NCBI GenBank assembly: GCA_008477525.1
Contig: SPDT01000001.1
Coordinates: 4,960,001 to 5,024,000, forward strand
Direction of reading: 5' to 3'
From: Hypomyces perniciosus
Lineage: Eukaryota > Ascomycota > Sordariomycetes > Hypocreales > Hypocreaceae
Length of the DNA: 64,000 nucleotides
This document shows, piece by piece, positions 49,324 through 63,100 of the stretch; within the stretch, counting starts at the first letter, position 1, and each line of letters begins with the position of its first letter. A program made the position numbers and the translations under genes. The notes below the pieces were generated by a model. The model did no database searches. It had not been told where the DNA came from and was given only the letters and a program-made list of their open reading frames with translations.

Positions 49324-49999
49324 ATGTTGCCCCATCCAGATTCAAGATACACAAGCTACAAATAGATGGTTTTAGTTCCTTTGCAGGGAGTTCACAACCA
49401 ACATGCGAGATATTGGGAGCTCTCCACCGCAAGGCTTGCCAGTTTACAATGTGCGTCACGACTTCCTGTGGCAACAGCATTGCTGATAGTTAGCCCACGG
49501 CTTTAAATCCAGCAAGATATTCTCTTCTCTTAACAATATCTCAATATTTTCCGTTTTGCTCTCAAAGAATTCTAAGTGAGACATCTTACTGTGTTTTGTA
49601 AAACATAGCTGCTCGCCCAATATTATGACGCTATAGAGTAACAGGAACTTCCATGCTAATAAGCAAAAAAACATTAGTAGCATGGCGGAGCGCGGTGAAG
49701 GCGCCAGTATACGTCCTAACGACCAACTGTGATCTGAGCCGTGAGAGCTATACAGAATCCGCTATATATAGGGAGTACACATCAAATACGATGAGTTACT
49801 TGATAGGCCCGGCCTTCTTATGGCCCATCCCGGCTGTAGTGGTCAACGAGAAGTGCTTGGGGGATATATTAGTGCTCCGCGCATGCTATTGGCTGCGCCC
49901 AGGATGACTTGCGGGAAAGGAAGGGAAAGCAAGGTGAAAGGAGTCCACATTCCTCGAGCAACTCAAATTTTCCAGATAGCTACATCCACTGGTCAGATT
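49324..49999. other. Intergenic, no gene seen
   Basis: This 676-bp stretch lies between the AtuA-like gene and the 3' end of the Zn2Cys6 gene on the other strand. Small frames show no motif. Confidence 0.5.
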
Positions 50000-52418
50000 T
50001 CAGGGCCCCAGGGTCCAATCATCTGATAAAAGTCCGTTGTCCACGCCAATCTCATCGAGCCAGTCATTACTGAGCTGCAAAATAGCATCGTCACCCCACT
50101 GTGTATTGTACATTCGCTGTAATTCGGGAAAACAATCTCGCAGAGCATTATCTGCTGCTAAGGGCGTATTCAAGATGATATGCTCCCTGTCGTTTTCGAT
50201 ATGAACACCCCCACGCCCCAGTTCTGCTAAGGAGCCATCACTGGCTTGCGGGTATGTTCTATTAGGGCATCCAAACTCCGTTGATGATGGGTCCATAAAA
50301 CTGCTTTGCATATGCACATCGCTATCCGGGGTGGCCGGGATCGCAGGAGCCGTCGTATGGATATTTCTTACTGTCGCCGCAGGAGGCCGAGGAAGAGGAG
50401 AGAGCGCCTCTACAGCATCCGCCACTAAGGCATCACTCAGTCGGTCAAAGACTTCATGACAATTCTTTTGCGTATTACAACGCTCTGAAACACCAACAAG
50501 AACGTTTGAGCATGCTCGACAATCGTTGACAATCTCAACAATGGTCGGTTCATGCGCCAATTGATGCCGTGGACTTTCGGTGTTTCCGCGGTGACGTCGT
50601 TTCTCCCTGAAATGTCGACTCAGTGAATAAATGTATGAGAGCCCGGCCATGAAGACCGCATGTAAGACCATCCATGAAAAATTAATCTTGCGTGAGCGGA
50701 AAAGATATGCGTAGATTGTGATGGACTGTTTTGCGGCCGAGAAAACGTGCTGAAGATTTGAGCCATCTTTACTTGCATCCACGACTGATGGCGTCGAAGG
50801 CCTGTAGAGTAGAAGGACGCCGTTATTATACAGGAGTTCGTACCAGGCCTTGGATCGAAAGCTGGAGCGGGCTTCCGCCAGGGGTGTTGACAAGTCCATG
50901 TCGGGGGGGTTTAGACGGCTAGTATCAGCCCGCCAAGCTTGAAGTTCTGTGGCAAGGTTGTCACGTATTTGACACAAGTCAGACTCAGACTGGGTAGCAG
51001 CTCGGCCACCACGGTATAGTGAAGTCAGACATCTGCCACAGATGTCTCGATAACGGACAATATGAACAAAAAGAGCAGTGCGGTAGCGCGGCGAAATCTG
51101 AGAAACATCTTGGTCATCTCCAGGACTAAGTGCGGACGGACTAGTAGAATCGTTTAGATCTTCGATAGGAAGCTGAATATCAATATCTTCCGCGCATATG
51201 GCTAGAGGACGTCCCAAGGTAATGGAAACGACCCTTCAAGAAGTGGGTTCCTTTTAGCGACCATCTCCCGAGGCAGTAGTGGAGTTGGTGTACACGAACT
51301 CACCGATCAAGAGCAAATACACTCCAGAAGCACCTACGACGAACTTCATTTTCTTCAAATTTTGGCGACAGACATGATACGTCAGTTGTACCACCCCTTG
51401 AACCAGTTAGCCGGTACATAGCTTCGCGGTGTAGGCCGAGTTCGAAGCACATTCGAACAGCGATGCCGACGATATGCCACAAACCTGTTCAAGAGGTTAG
51501 ATGTGAGCACCAGAGGTCATGAAACAGAATTCCGTCAGACACACACATACTCCCAGAAGCATGCTCTGTCGAGTTGCTTAATCGAAATTGACAGAGCAAA
51601 AGCATTGCCTGTAGCGCCCGCAAACCACCCTCGCACAAGACGGCATTGAGATGTCTGATAGCTTTCTGGTGGTGCATTTCTGCATCAGGCAAGACCCGCC
51701 AGTTGAACTTGTAGACCTGGGAAGTCGCAATAGCCAAAATCATGTTAAACATGAAAAGCTCGAAGGCGTGTGTCCGGTCAGAGGTAGCATCACTATAGAT
51801 GCAATCAACAGCGGCTCGAACCGCCCTTGGATGTAGAAATGGATAGCAGAGATGATCGTGAGCCAGATACGTCTCAATCAGACTGCGAGAAAGCTGCTCT
51901 GGTGGGAGTATTCTGTCTTCGGAGTCCCAGTCTGCCCTTCCAGGACTTCTGCGGGAGGGCAGGGCGGCGGACGGTGTTTCAGTCCCTTCACTCTCCATGT
52001 CAATGGCGAGCCCGGCCTTCACCAGGGTAGCGAAGATGATGCCGCTTGTCGGCCCCAAGAAGAGTCGGTCACCGCCGGCGTTGGTAGAGAGAAAGGATAC
52101 CTCATTGGCGACGTCATTACCACCGTTGGACGAGCCCTGGCTGCGATGACTCTCGCCTTCCTGTACCGCTCTTATCGCAGCATCATAGGCTGTATTAGTC
52201 GCCGTGAGTGCTTTATTGGCGGCCTCAAGTTGGTGAATACGGTGCTCCAGACGCTGAACGTAGCTTCGTGCATATGCGGGCTCTTTGACCCGCTCTGAAT
52301 AGATGCAGGTTGACTTGGCCTTGTGGCATGGACCGCATTCCGGCCGACTCTTATCGCATCGGGTCTTGCGGCGATGGCAGCGATCGCACGCTTGGATCTG
52401 GGAAGCGTCGAGACTCAT
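50000..52418 (-). CDS. Zn2Cys6 transcription factor, fungal_trans type
   Basis: Exons 52418..51551, 51484..51304 and 51233..50000 give 760 aa, with introns of 66 and 70 nt. The frame extends to 52472 only through TTG, so I start at the ATG at 52418 (MSLDASQ). The zinc cluster is Cys11-x2-Cys14-x6-Cys21-x6-Cys28-x2-Cys31-x6-Cys38. A short coiled coil (YVQRLEHRIHQLEAAN) follows for dimerisation. The middle contains the fungal-specific regulatory domain: YPFLHP, LWHIVGIAVRMCFELGLHRE, RRRCFWSVFALDR and ISITLGRPLAI, with the last two joined across intron two. It is next to the AtuA-like gene and may regulate that gene and not the PKS-NRPS. Confidence 0.92.
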
Positions 52419-52629
52419 CTCATATCGTATTGATTGAATGCGAACTTCGGTCCGATGGATCAGTGAAGGCAAATGGAGAACATAGAACGCGCTTTCATAT
52501 CGGTATTACTCATCCTTAGTAATGTTTGATGGACTAGGACCCCACATATCTAATTAGTAGCATCGCCTCCGCCGGCTTATATCTAAATAGATTCGATATT
52601 GAATACATACTACTAGTACTCCGCACTAG

Positions 52630-54213
52630 TATTATTAACTACTATTAAAAGGATAAATACACTATTTACCTACAGGAAAAACTCTAAAAGTAGCAAATAT
52701 AAAAGTATATAGGGTATAAACCTACTTTAAAAAACAGAAAGATTAATTAGATTATAAAGGAGCTGCATTAAAACCAGTTTAACTTTATTATATATAAAGG
52801 AACCGCCTATAATAAAAAAAAGTAACACTTACTTTAAAGAACCCCAATTAACTATAAAATTTATGCAAAAAAGGAAAAATCAAGAAATAACTAATATTAC
52901 CTATAAAAGGGCTATAAAGTAATAATTAATAAATTATATCTTTTAAAATATTAAATAATAAAAGTAATAATAAAGATTTACTATATCTTAAATTAAAGAT
53001 AATAATTAAACGATATTAGCTATATATATTAATAGACAGTAAAGTAATAGGCAATTTTATTATACCTATAACTATAAATTGCCTGCAGTTGCTTTAAAAA
53101 AAGAAAACTAAACTATATTAACTTTATTAGGCAGAAAAAGGAGCCTTTATATATAATAATAGATAGGTTAAGTGGAAGATTAATTATTTTAAACTTAAAA
53201 TCGCTAAATGTAAAGGAATAGTTCTGTATAATATAGCGAATATCGATAAATATAATATTATTTTCGGTTATCTTTAGTTAAAATGCAATAACCCTAATAT
53301 TAACTAGGAAAAAGGCTAGCTTTATTAGTGTAATAATAAAACTCCTTTAGCAATTAAAACTATTAAAAAGGCTTTAACTATAAGGCAGAAATCTTATATA
53401 GAACCCTTAAGTATATTAAAAAAAAGAACTAAGAAAGTTACCTTTAATTTAATTATAGAAATAATTTACTTAAAAATAAAACTTAAATAAAGTAAAGGGA
53501 AAAATGAATAAATCTAAAAAATAATTACTTTTTTATAGAAAATATTTAATAATATTAATAAAATACTTAAAATAAAAAGCCTTAAAATAACAGTATTACT
53601 AAAACAGCTATAAAATATCCTTAAAGAATACTAAAAGTATAATAAGCTATTTAAAGAAATATTTAATATAAAACTACTAGAATACAGTTAATAAAACTAT
53701 ATAATAAAACTTAAAGATAATGCAAGCACTACCTTTTATAAAATTTATAATCTAAATAAAAAAAAGCTTAAAAGCCTATATAACTATTTAAATAATATAT
53801 GAGTTAAAGGGTATATTTAACCCTTTTTATTGGAAATAGGCTATTTTATTATATTTATATTGTCACAGGCTAGGCCATGTCTCCCGGAATCACGACTACG
53901 CCGAATCCGGAAATACGACCAATACTAGACCGCTTACCTAATTAGGAAACCACCTCGGCCACAACCTTATACGCACAACTATATAACGCATACATAGCTA
54001 GTATAGAGCTTCCTTCCTTCAGCTATAGATAGACAATACAGAGGTGCCCTAACTGCGTGCTTTCCAGTTAGGCTACACCCGTTACATATATTAAAGAAAA
54101 GAGGTAAATTATAATTAATTATAGACTACTAATAGTTTAATACAGCTATTATTAAAAATAAAACCCTATTACTATTAATTATAAAATTATAAGATAAACT
54201 ATATAAGAAAAAG
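52630..54213 (+). mobile_element. Heavily decayed Ty3/Gypsy fragment
   Basis: This AT-rich stretch aligns by eye, on the plus strand, with the reverse complement of the Gypsy element at about 60.4-61.77 kb. Shared landmarks are the GGATAAAT..CACTAT..GGAAAAACTCTAAAA start, the GAGCCTTTATATATAATAA and AATGCAATAACCCTAATATTAACT blocks of the protease region, and GCAAGCACTACCTT..CTATTTA..AAAGGGTATATT of the early reverse transcriptase. Differences are mostly C to T and G to A, as in RIP. No open frame remains. It is interrupted by a solo LTR and stops at the LINE-like element. Confidence 0.8.
53861..54086. mobile_element. Solo LTR with 5-bp target duplication
   Basis: This 226-bp segment starts TGTCAC and ends GTTACA, the TG...CA form of an LTR. 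It is flanked on both sides by TATAT (53856-53860 and 54087-54091). Removing it and one TATAT restores the alignment of the flanking Gypsy fragment with the intact-order copy at 60.5 kb. Its GC content is much higher than its host, so it escaped RIP. The parent element is not in this window. Confidence 0.8.
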
Positions 54214-56788
54214 TAGGTCGTTATCAGATTCTTTGACAAGCTCGCTGCCGCCCCTAGCAACACTACTTGACCAAGTACAGGAAAGCCGGCCGGCTAGCCC
54301 AACAGCTAGCCCAGCTAGCCAGTCAGCTAGTCAGTTAATTAGTCAGCTAGCTGGCCAGTCAGCCAACCAAGTAACTGGCCAGTTAGCCGACCAATCAGCT
54401 AACCAGTCAGCCAACCAAGTAGCCGACCAGTTAGCTGACCAATTAGCTAGCCAGCTATCCCTTAAAGAACAGCACCAACAGACTTTACTGTCTATTACCC
54501 AAAACCCCTCAGCCCAACAGCTACTAGCCTTTTCCAAGGTCTTTATACCGGAAAAAAGGCTGCACGCTAGGCAAGCTGCCCTTTTTACTGATGCCGCAAA
54601 AAGGGCTGCTGAGGCCTTCTTGGCTAGACCTTCCGAAAAGTCGCTATTACACTTCCTTTTACTGCCTAGGGTCCTAGGGCTAGGATTATAGCAAGGGCAG
54701 CTCCCAGCTACACTTAGAGCTTTTCCCGGTAATCTAGCCACCCTAGAGACCCAGATAAAGGAAGACCAAGGCAGCCTACACCAACATCAACCTAACCCAA
54801 CAAAGCTAGCCGCCAAAATGCTAGAAAACGGTTATCTTGGCCGGGCTGCCAAAGCTCTATACGACTCAACACCTATAGCAGCAGATTCCCCCGAAACTAG
54901 GTCCCAGCTATACAGCAAGCATCCTATCGGCGTTCCTAGCCCGTTCGGGACTAGGTCTAGACCAGCTGCCGGCCAGCTAATAGCTAGGGAAGCTATCCTA
55001 GAAGCTATAGCTTCTATTAACAAGGAAAAAGCTCCCGGGCTTAGCGGCTAGACCAGGCTACTACTAGACCTAGCAATCAGGGAATCTGCTACTATAGATT
55101 TCCTCCGTCTATTAGCTGACATAATACGCCAAGGCATAGCCCCAAGGCCTAGCCTTTTATGCGCAGCTAGGCTAGTAGCCCTTACTAAGCCAGACGGGGG
55201 CGTCAGACTAATAGCTATTGGTGATATAGTCTACAGGATAGCTATGAAAGCTATCCTAATAACCTCCTTTAAGCCGGGAATGCTATTACCTAACCAGTTA
55301 GGTGTACAGACCCTAGGAGGCGTGGAACCTGCTATTTTCCTATTGGAAGACGCTATCTTTAGGGGTAACCCCCAAGATATAGCTAGAATAGCATCCCTAG
55401 ACCTAGCCAACGCTTTCAATTCTATTGGAAGGAAAGCTATCGCTGCTGCTGTATCGAAATACGCCCCAACCTTTTACCGAGCAGCAGCCTAGGCTTACAA
55501 TAAACCCTCTATACTAATAACAGCTTCAGGGGCTATTATAGCTTCTAGCGAAGGTGTTAGGCAAGGAGACCCCCTAGGACCGTTCCTATTTTCCCTAGCC
55601 TTCCGACCTATACTTGAAGCCCTAATCGCCAAGCTACCCCAAGCTATACTAGTAGCCTACCTCAACGACCTATATATCTTAGATAGGGATAGCCAAAACC
55701 CTATATTACCTAAGATAAAAGGCATCTTCCAACAGTTCCCAGTTACCCTTAACCTAGCCAAAAGCAAGGAATATAGGGTTCCTGACCTATAGAAGACTAG
55801 CCTAGCTGCTTTAGGGACTTTTATAGGCCTTAAGGCAGCTAGGAAACGATTTTTAAAAGAAAAGATAGAGGTCTTTTTAGAAGTCTTAGCTACCTTACAG
55901 GGCTTACCTAAGCAATATAGCTTATTATTGCTTAGGGGAAGTATCCATTTACTTCTTCAGCACCTACTAAGGCAGCTTGATCCTAGTGGCCTAGAGACTT
56001 AATGGCTGACCCTAGATAACCTAATCAAGGGTCTGGTTTAAGAACTAGCTTCTAGGGACCCACTAGGCTATAGGGATCAGCTTCAAGACCTGAATTCCGA
56101 CCTAATAGCTCTCCCAGCTAGGGATGGTGGCCTAGGAATCCCTCTGCATAGCGAATTGGCTGCTAAAATCTACCAAGCAGCCAAAGACGCCAGCAGACCA
56201 ACCATAGACCAAATCCTAGGTCGAAGAGCTAGCCTAGCCAATAGCCCTATAGAGCCTAAGCAGACTGCTAAGGCTATTCTTATAGAGGCTAACCAACAAC
56301 GGCTAGCTAGGCTTACAGCAGCCCTAGACCTACACTCCCAGAGAGCTAGGCTAGAAAATGCTAGCTATCTTAGCCGCCAATGGCTTCAGGTCCTGCTAAC
56401 CCAAAAACAGCTTATTGTAGCAGACCTGGAAGTTACAGAGGCCTTGAGAAGCCGGCTATTACTACCAGCTAGGCCTACTAACCTACCCTGTAGCTATTGC
56501 GGGGACCAGGTTGCCCTAGGGCACGAAGATACCTGTAAAGCTGCTAACAGAAAGTGGATTATCCGTTATAACCAAGTTACCCGAGCATTCTATAAAACCT
56601 TATCTAGCCAGGTTAACTTGGATACGGAAATCGAACCTTCTATAAGCTCCGCTACCCTCAATACTAGCTTACAGGCTGATTTTGCTATTACCTTAGGCAC
56701 TAGCTGCTACTATTACGATATCCAGGTAGTGGCTATTAATAAGGCATCAGCTAAAGAAGACCCCTACAGCACGCTTACAGAGGCAGCT
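54214..56788 (+). mobile_element. LINE-like (non-LTR) retrotransposon, inactive
   Basis: One continuous frame from 54233 to the Gypsy LTR is broken only by TAG or TAA codons (54.69, 55.05, 55.49, 55.79, 56.0 kb and others) that would arise from TGG, CAG or CAA by transitions. The reverse transcriptase core is clear: LDLANAFNSIGR, EGVRQGDPLGPFLFSLAF and AYLNDLYIL. The catalytic YxDD is YLND, an Asp-to-Asn change. A later CSYCGDQVALGHEDTC knuckle resembles the C-terminal zinc motif of Tad-like fungal LINEs. The N terminus holds a Gln/Ala/Ser repeat. The 3' end is cut by the Gypsy LTR. Confidence 0.82.
54298..54460 (+). repeat. CAGCTAGCC-type minisatellite in LINE ORF
   Basis: Imperfect ~12-nt units (CAGTCAGCTAGC, CAGTTAGCCGAC and the like) encode repeats such as SQLAGQSANQVTGQLADQ at the N terminus of the LINE-like protein. 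Codon-phase repeats suggest expansion within the coding frame. Confidence 0.8.
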
Positions 56789-57177
56789 TGTGACGATCCG
56801 GGTTGATTCTCAAGGGATAAACCGAGGTTCGTGGGTTTATGTTGACAGAGAGGTCAGGGATGAATACTAAGCAGGGTAACGTAGTCACAATTCTGTAGAA
56901 CAGGCGGTTCTAGTGAATGCAATTTGTTAACGACTGTCTAAGTAACTATACTAAACGATCGTAACTTATCCAGTCTTATATACAAAGGAGATACATAAAT
57001 AAAAGTACTTGGATCGCTTGGATCATGGTGATCCTGATGATCCAGGATTACAGTTTCATACAGTAATCCTTTTTATAGGATCGCGCTTGTAGCCGCGATC
57101 CGTTGGTAATTGGTCGGAGGCTCCGACGTTCTGCCGTAATCCTGTGACCAGGTCTTCGATATAGTCAGGTTGTGACA
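56789..57177 (-). mobile_element. 3' LTR of Gypsy chromovirus
   Basis: On the minus strand the LTR starts TGTCACAACCTG and ends near GGATCGTCACA. It is preceded on that strand by a purine-rich tract (AGGAGGGGGACA, 57178-57195) typical of a polypurine primer site. It interrupts the LINE-like reading frame. Ends are uncertain by a few bases. Confidence 0.7.
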
Positions 57178-60100
57178 CAATGTCCCCCTCCTGTTGGTCT
57201 TGTCCTTAAGACCTGTTAGTTCTTTATGAGTTTTGTCCGTTATTTTCTTTACCTTTCCTATACTAATACTATGATAGATTATGTTATTAAACCTTACGCT
57301 TATAAATCTAACGAGCGTGCTTTGCTTGCTTTTTTAATTTTTTCTGAAGGCGATTCCGCTAATATGCCTTGTACTTTTTGCTTTTGAAAGAAATTGGTTT
57401 GTCGGATGATAAGTAACTCCTCGAGGTGTGGTGAATGCGTGCGTTGGGGCCGGTCCTGCGACGGTGTTTGGTCGCTTTGTCTCGTGCGTTCCTCCTTTTC
57501 TTTTCTCTGTGTTTTTTTTATTTACCTTTTTCTAGTTACGCGTATGCTCGAGCAATAGAAAAAGCTTAAGCTGGAAGAGGATAAAGTGGGTGAGAAGCTG
57601 GAGGGCCTTTACTTTTGTTTAGCGGAGCTTTAGTTGCAGATCGCAGTGGCCGCGGGGCAGTTAAACTGTATTCGGCGTACTAAGAAGAAGGTATACGAGC
57701 GTTATACTGAACTTTTTGAATAGGGGTTGCAGGGTCTAGACGAGGAGGATGGCGTACCGCCCTCCTTGTCTGTCTAGGAGGCGGAGGTGGTGACCGACCT
57801 CTAGTCGCTGGGGGTGCCTGCTGAGGTGGATTAGGCTTCTTTAGGGCTTGGTAATGATTTTGCAGACTTAAGTCCCCTAGTCTTAGGGATTAGTGAAACT
57901 GCTTGAGTTTAGTTTTAGCGTTTAATAGGTGTTCGGTAGGTTCCTAGGAGTTATATTCCTCTCTATAGTTTTTCCATTTAACTAGGTACTGGCGTTTATT
58001 GTCTTTTGCTTTTATAGCTCTAATTTCCTTAACTTTATATTCTTTTTCGACTGGTAGGATTTCGATCGAGTCTATAATTAGTCTATTTTTTAATTTGTTT
58101 TGTAATGCTTTTTTGAGTAGTGAAATATGAAATACTGGGTAAATTCGGATACTATCTAGTAGTGCAAGTTTGTAAGTGACTTCTAAAATAACCTTTTTGA
58201 CTGGGTAGGGTCTAAATTTCTTGAAATCTAATTTATCGCTTGGTTGCGTTATTTTGATGTTTATAGTCTTTTTCCCTGGCGAATATCGGTATAGGTAAAC
58301 TATATCTCCCTCTTTAAAGATTGGTCCCTTTAATCTATATTTGTCGGCATACTTCTTTATTTTTTCCTGTATAAAGTGAAGGTATGCCTGCATTTCTTTA
58401 TATAACTGCTTTATATTTTTAGCTTTGATTTATACTTTATCAATATATAGGCCTTTCCTTGGCGCTCTATATATATCTGGCGTAAAGCTGTAGTTGGCGT
58501 ATATAGGGCTGAGTCCGGTTAACTCTGAGATGTCGCTGTTATAGGATATTTATGCGATTGGTAGCTTCTCTACCCAATTGTTTTGGTTAAAGTTGATATA
58601 ACTTCTCAGATAGGCTTTAATAATCTAGTTAATGCATTCTGTCTGACTATCTATCTATAGGTAATATACAGTACTAAGCTTATAGTTCATGCCTAATTAA
58701 TTCATAAGTGCTTGCTAGAATTTAGATGCAAAGGTTGATCCTTGGTTAGAAATAATTTTGGCTGGAATTATATAGTTGGCTGCAATAAATTGCAAGAATA
58801 TATAAGCTAGTGTCTTTGCATTTATTGCTTCTTTATATAAAAGGAAGTAAAAGTATTTAGTAAATCAGTCTACGATTACTAAAATACTATTATACTTAAT
58901 TTTCGATTTTGGTTTGATAGATAGTAGTAGTTTAACGATAAAGTCTAATAAGATTAACTCCTATAGTTATTCTAGTACTGGCAAAGGTTAGAGTTTACTA
59001 TATGGTTTATGTTTTAAAGGTTTAACTGTTTTATATATTATACAGTAAGAAATAACATTTTGCACTACTTTTTTAAGCCTTTAAAACTTGAAATACCTTT
59101 ATACTTATTTGCAGGTCTTGCAAATACCTTTATATCTGTGTACTAGGTGTTAATAAACTTCTGTAACCATATTCTTCTAGAGTTTGTCTAGGATTTAGAT
59201 TTTTTTATTTTATTGTTGAGTTCCTTCGTTATTAAATTCTGTATCTTCTGGGAATCTGTTGTTATTTTAGGTAGCGTAGTACTCCTTAATGCATTAAAGC
59301 ATAGCATTATTACTGGATACTTTATATATAGCTTGAAGTGCTATTTATTAGTAGTGTCCTTTAAGGGTCTATTTTAAGATCTGCCTAGTATACTCGATTT
59401 TTCCCTAGTCGTAATCGGCTTATCTACTAAGTGTATCTGCTTATCTATTCTCGGATCCTTTTTAGTGGATTAGGATATAGTCGAATTCTAAGAGGTATTC
59501 TATATAGTAGATCTGTCTTTTAGAGAGTTATTGAACTGTCGCGAAATACGCGATATTCTTGTGGTCAGTGTACACTTTAACTTTATGCGTTCCTTTTAAT
59601 AGGTAATATCGCTATTCCTTAAATGCAAGAATAATAGCGAGGAATTCTTTATTATATATCGGGTAGTTTAGTTCTGCGCTGTATAGTGCTTTAGAGTAAA
59701 AGGCAATAGGGCGTAGCTTGCTGTTTTTATCTTTTTAACTAAGTTAAGCTTTTACAGTAAAGTTGGAAGCGTCCGTTTCGACTTTTATTTCTTTAGATAG
59801 GTTAAATATAATAAGTATAGGTTTTTCTGAGATAAGCTGCTTGAGTTTATTGAAGGCGTCCTGTATATTTAGTGCCTATAGAAACTTTCGATCCTTTTTA
59901 GTGAGTTTATAGAGAGTTTATACTATACTTTTATAGCCTTTAATAAATTGTTAATAGTAGTTAGCGAGTTTTAAAAAGCTTTAGATTTCTTTAACTGTTA
60001 TAGGTATAGGCTAGTCTTTTACTGCTTATACTTTCGATAAATCTATGTAAATTTCTTTAGGGGTAATAATATGCCTTAGGAAAGTGACTTTTTGTATATA

Positions 60101-63100
60101 GAATTTGCATTTCTCTGGTTCTATAAGTAGTTTGGCATCTTAAAGTATCTGTAATACTTTATAAATGTATACCTTATATTCTTTAAGGGTATTTGAGAAG
60201 ATTAGGATATTATCTAGGTAAATAACTATAAAGATATCGAGGTACTCCTTCAATATATTATTAATTATTTTTTAGAACGTCGCGGGGGCGTTAGTAAGGC
60301 TAAAGGGTATAATTAGGTATTTAAATAAGCTGTACTTAGTTCAAAACGCAGTTATCTATTTATATCCTTCTTTAATTCAGATAAGGTTATAAGCGCCTTT
60401 AAGATCTAGTGCTGTAAACCACTTTTTCCTATATAGTCTATCCCGCAATTCTGTAATTAATAGTAGTAGAGTTCTATCTTTAATAGTAGCTTCATTAAAT
60501 CGTTAATAGTCTACGACTAACCATAGTTTACCTCCTTTCTTTGGTATAAATATAATAAGATAGCCTGCTTCTGATAAAGAGGGTTGAATATACCCTTTAG
60601 CTAGTATATTGTCTAAATAGTCGTATAGGCTTTTAAGCTCTTTTTCATTTAAATTATAAATTTTGTAGAAGGTAGTGCTTGCGCTATCCTTAAGTTTAAT
60701 TATATGGTCCTATTAGCTGTATTCCGGTAGTTTTATATCGAGTGTTTCCTTAAACAGCTTATTGTACTTCCGGTATTCTTTAAGGATATTCTGCAGCCAT
60801 TCTAGTAACGCTGCTATTTCGGGGCTTTTTATTTCAAGCATTTCATTAAGGTCGTTAAATGCTTTCTATAAAAAGGCAATTGTTCTTCGGATTTATCTAT
60901 CCTTCCCCTTACTCTACTTAAATTTTATTCTTGGGTGGATTGTTTCTGTAATTAAATTAAAGGTAATTTTTTTAATTCCTTTCTTTAGTATGCCCAGGGG
61001 TTCCACATAGGATTTCTGCCCTGCGGCTAAAGCCTTTCTGATAGTTCTAATTGCTGGGGGAGCTTCGTTATCGCGCTAACGAAGCTGGCCGTTCTCCCAG
61101 TTAATATTAGGGTTATTGCATTTCAACCAAGGATAACCGAGAATAATATCGTACCTATCGATATTCGCTATATCGCAAGGAACTGCTCCTTTATATTTAG
61201 CGATTTCAAGTTCAAGATAATCAGTCTTTCGCTTAACCTATCTGTTATTATATATAAAGGCTCCTTTTTCTGCTTAACGAAGTTAATATAGTCTGGTTTT
61301 CTCTTTCTAAAGTAACTGTAGGCGATTTACAGTTATAGGTGCGATAAAATTGCCTATCGCTCCGCTGTCTACTAATATACATAGCTGATATCCTTTAACT
61401 ATTATCTCTAATTTAAAATATAGTAAATCCTCGTTATCACTTTTATCATCTAATATTTCAAGAGATATAATTCATCGATTATTACCTTATAGCCCTCTTA
61501 TAGGTAATGTTAGTCGTTTCCCGATTCTTTTCTTTTTATGCAGATTTCGCAGTTAATCGGGGTTCCGCGAAGTAAGTGCCACCTTCTTTTATTATAGGCG
61601 GTTCTTTTATAGGTGACGAAATTAAACTGGTTTCTGTGCAGCTCTTTTATGATTTAATTAATCTCTCTATCCTTTAAGGTAGGTTTATACTTTATATACT
61701 TCCACGTTCGCTATTTTTAGAGTTTTTCCTATAAGTGGATAGTGCATTTATCCTTCTAACAGTATATATAGTCCGGCGATAAGTATAGAGTATTATTGGC
61801 TTATTATAAATGCTAATCCTATAACTTGTTTTACTTATACGTAATATACTTTAGGCTATCGCACTTTAAGTAGTGTTGTCGATTATACTTAAACCTTTTA
61901 TTATAGCGGAAGTACTATTCTATCAATTTCTCCTAACAGTAGATATAGTATCCTTTAGACTTGTATCCTTTAAGTCTTTATAGCTGACGATATTCCTTTA
62001 AGGTTTCGGTATCTGGTTCGAAAATGATAATCTTAAGGTCTCGATACTGTATAGTTATAATCTATTTTTCGAAAGCGTTGTAATCCCATACCTGTTCTAT
62101 AGGGTGGAATGGGATTCTGATCGGGAATATATTATGCTTTACTTTCTCTTAAAGGTATACTATACACCTATATATAATGTAAGTGACCCAGGATATAGTG
62201 TAGTGCTTTTTGTAAGTGGGGTTATTTGCAGCGTAGTCTCCTTATATATAGAAATATATAGGTTCTTTGCGTATAGCTAAAGCAGCTGGGATAGCTCTAA
62301 CAGCCATCTTATCATTAGCTCCGTTTTGCATATAGAGCTATCTATACAGGCGTAGGTTTAACCTGTCTTGCTGTATACCTATAGCAACTCTTTTAACTAA
62401 GTTTAGGTAATATTTATTTAGTTTATCCTTAAAGTTACTATTTATAGGTAATACATTTTCTAGTTCTAAAGGTATAGCACTATATAGTAATAGTCTATAT
62501 TATAAAAGGTCGTTCTTATCTTTATTATCAAAGTCACTACTGCTAGTCTATCCTTTATTGCCTGCAGTAATTTAGTTAAAATATAAGTAGTCGATCACAG
62601 CGACTATTTATCTGTCCAGGATATTATCATCCCTATCCGACTCTATATAGCTAGAGTTTAGGTTTCGTTCTGTTAAACTGTCTAGGCGTGGTAAATACCT
62701 ATTCGCTTTATCTTCTCTAAGAATATCTCTAAGAGTCGAGGATCCAGGTCTTGACCGGTATCCCCTTCAATTCATTATAGATATCTTCCTAGGTCGTTTC
62801 GGGTACTATCCGCTTCTGTCCTTACTGGTTTTATAAATAAGGCAGCTATTATTATAGTATACAGTCCAGCTAAGTAATGCGTAATCGGTAGCCTTCGAAA
62901 CTATATTAACCTTTCATCCAGGTTCTGGCGCAGGCTTCCAGGGTTTATTATTTCTCGGTTTTCGTGGAGCTTTACAGTCCCTCGAGAAATATCCTGGTTT
63001 ATTACAGTTATAATAGACAACCTTCGCCTTTCCCTTCTAGATAGTATCTAGATCCATTCGACCAAGTCTCCTATTATTAGAGCTGGCGATATATTCTTAT

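Noticed and set aside
54298..54460. CRISPR-like tandem repeat
   Set aside because: The units are short, contiguous and coding within the LINE frame; there are no spacers.
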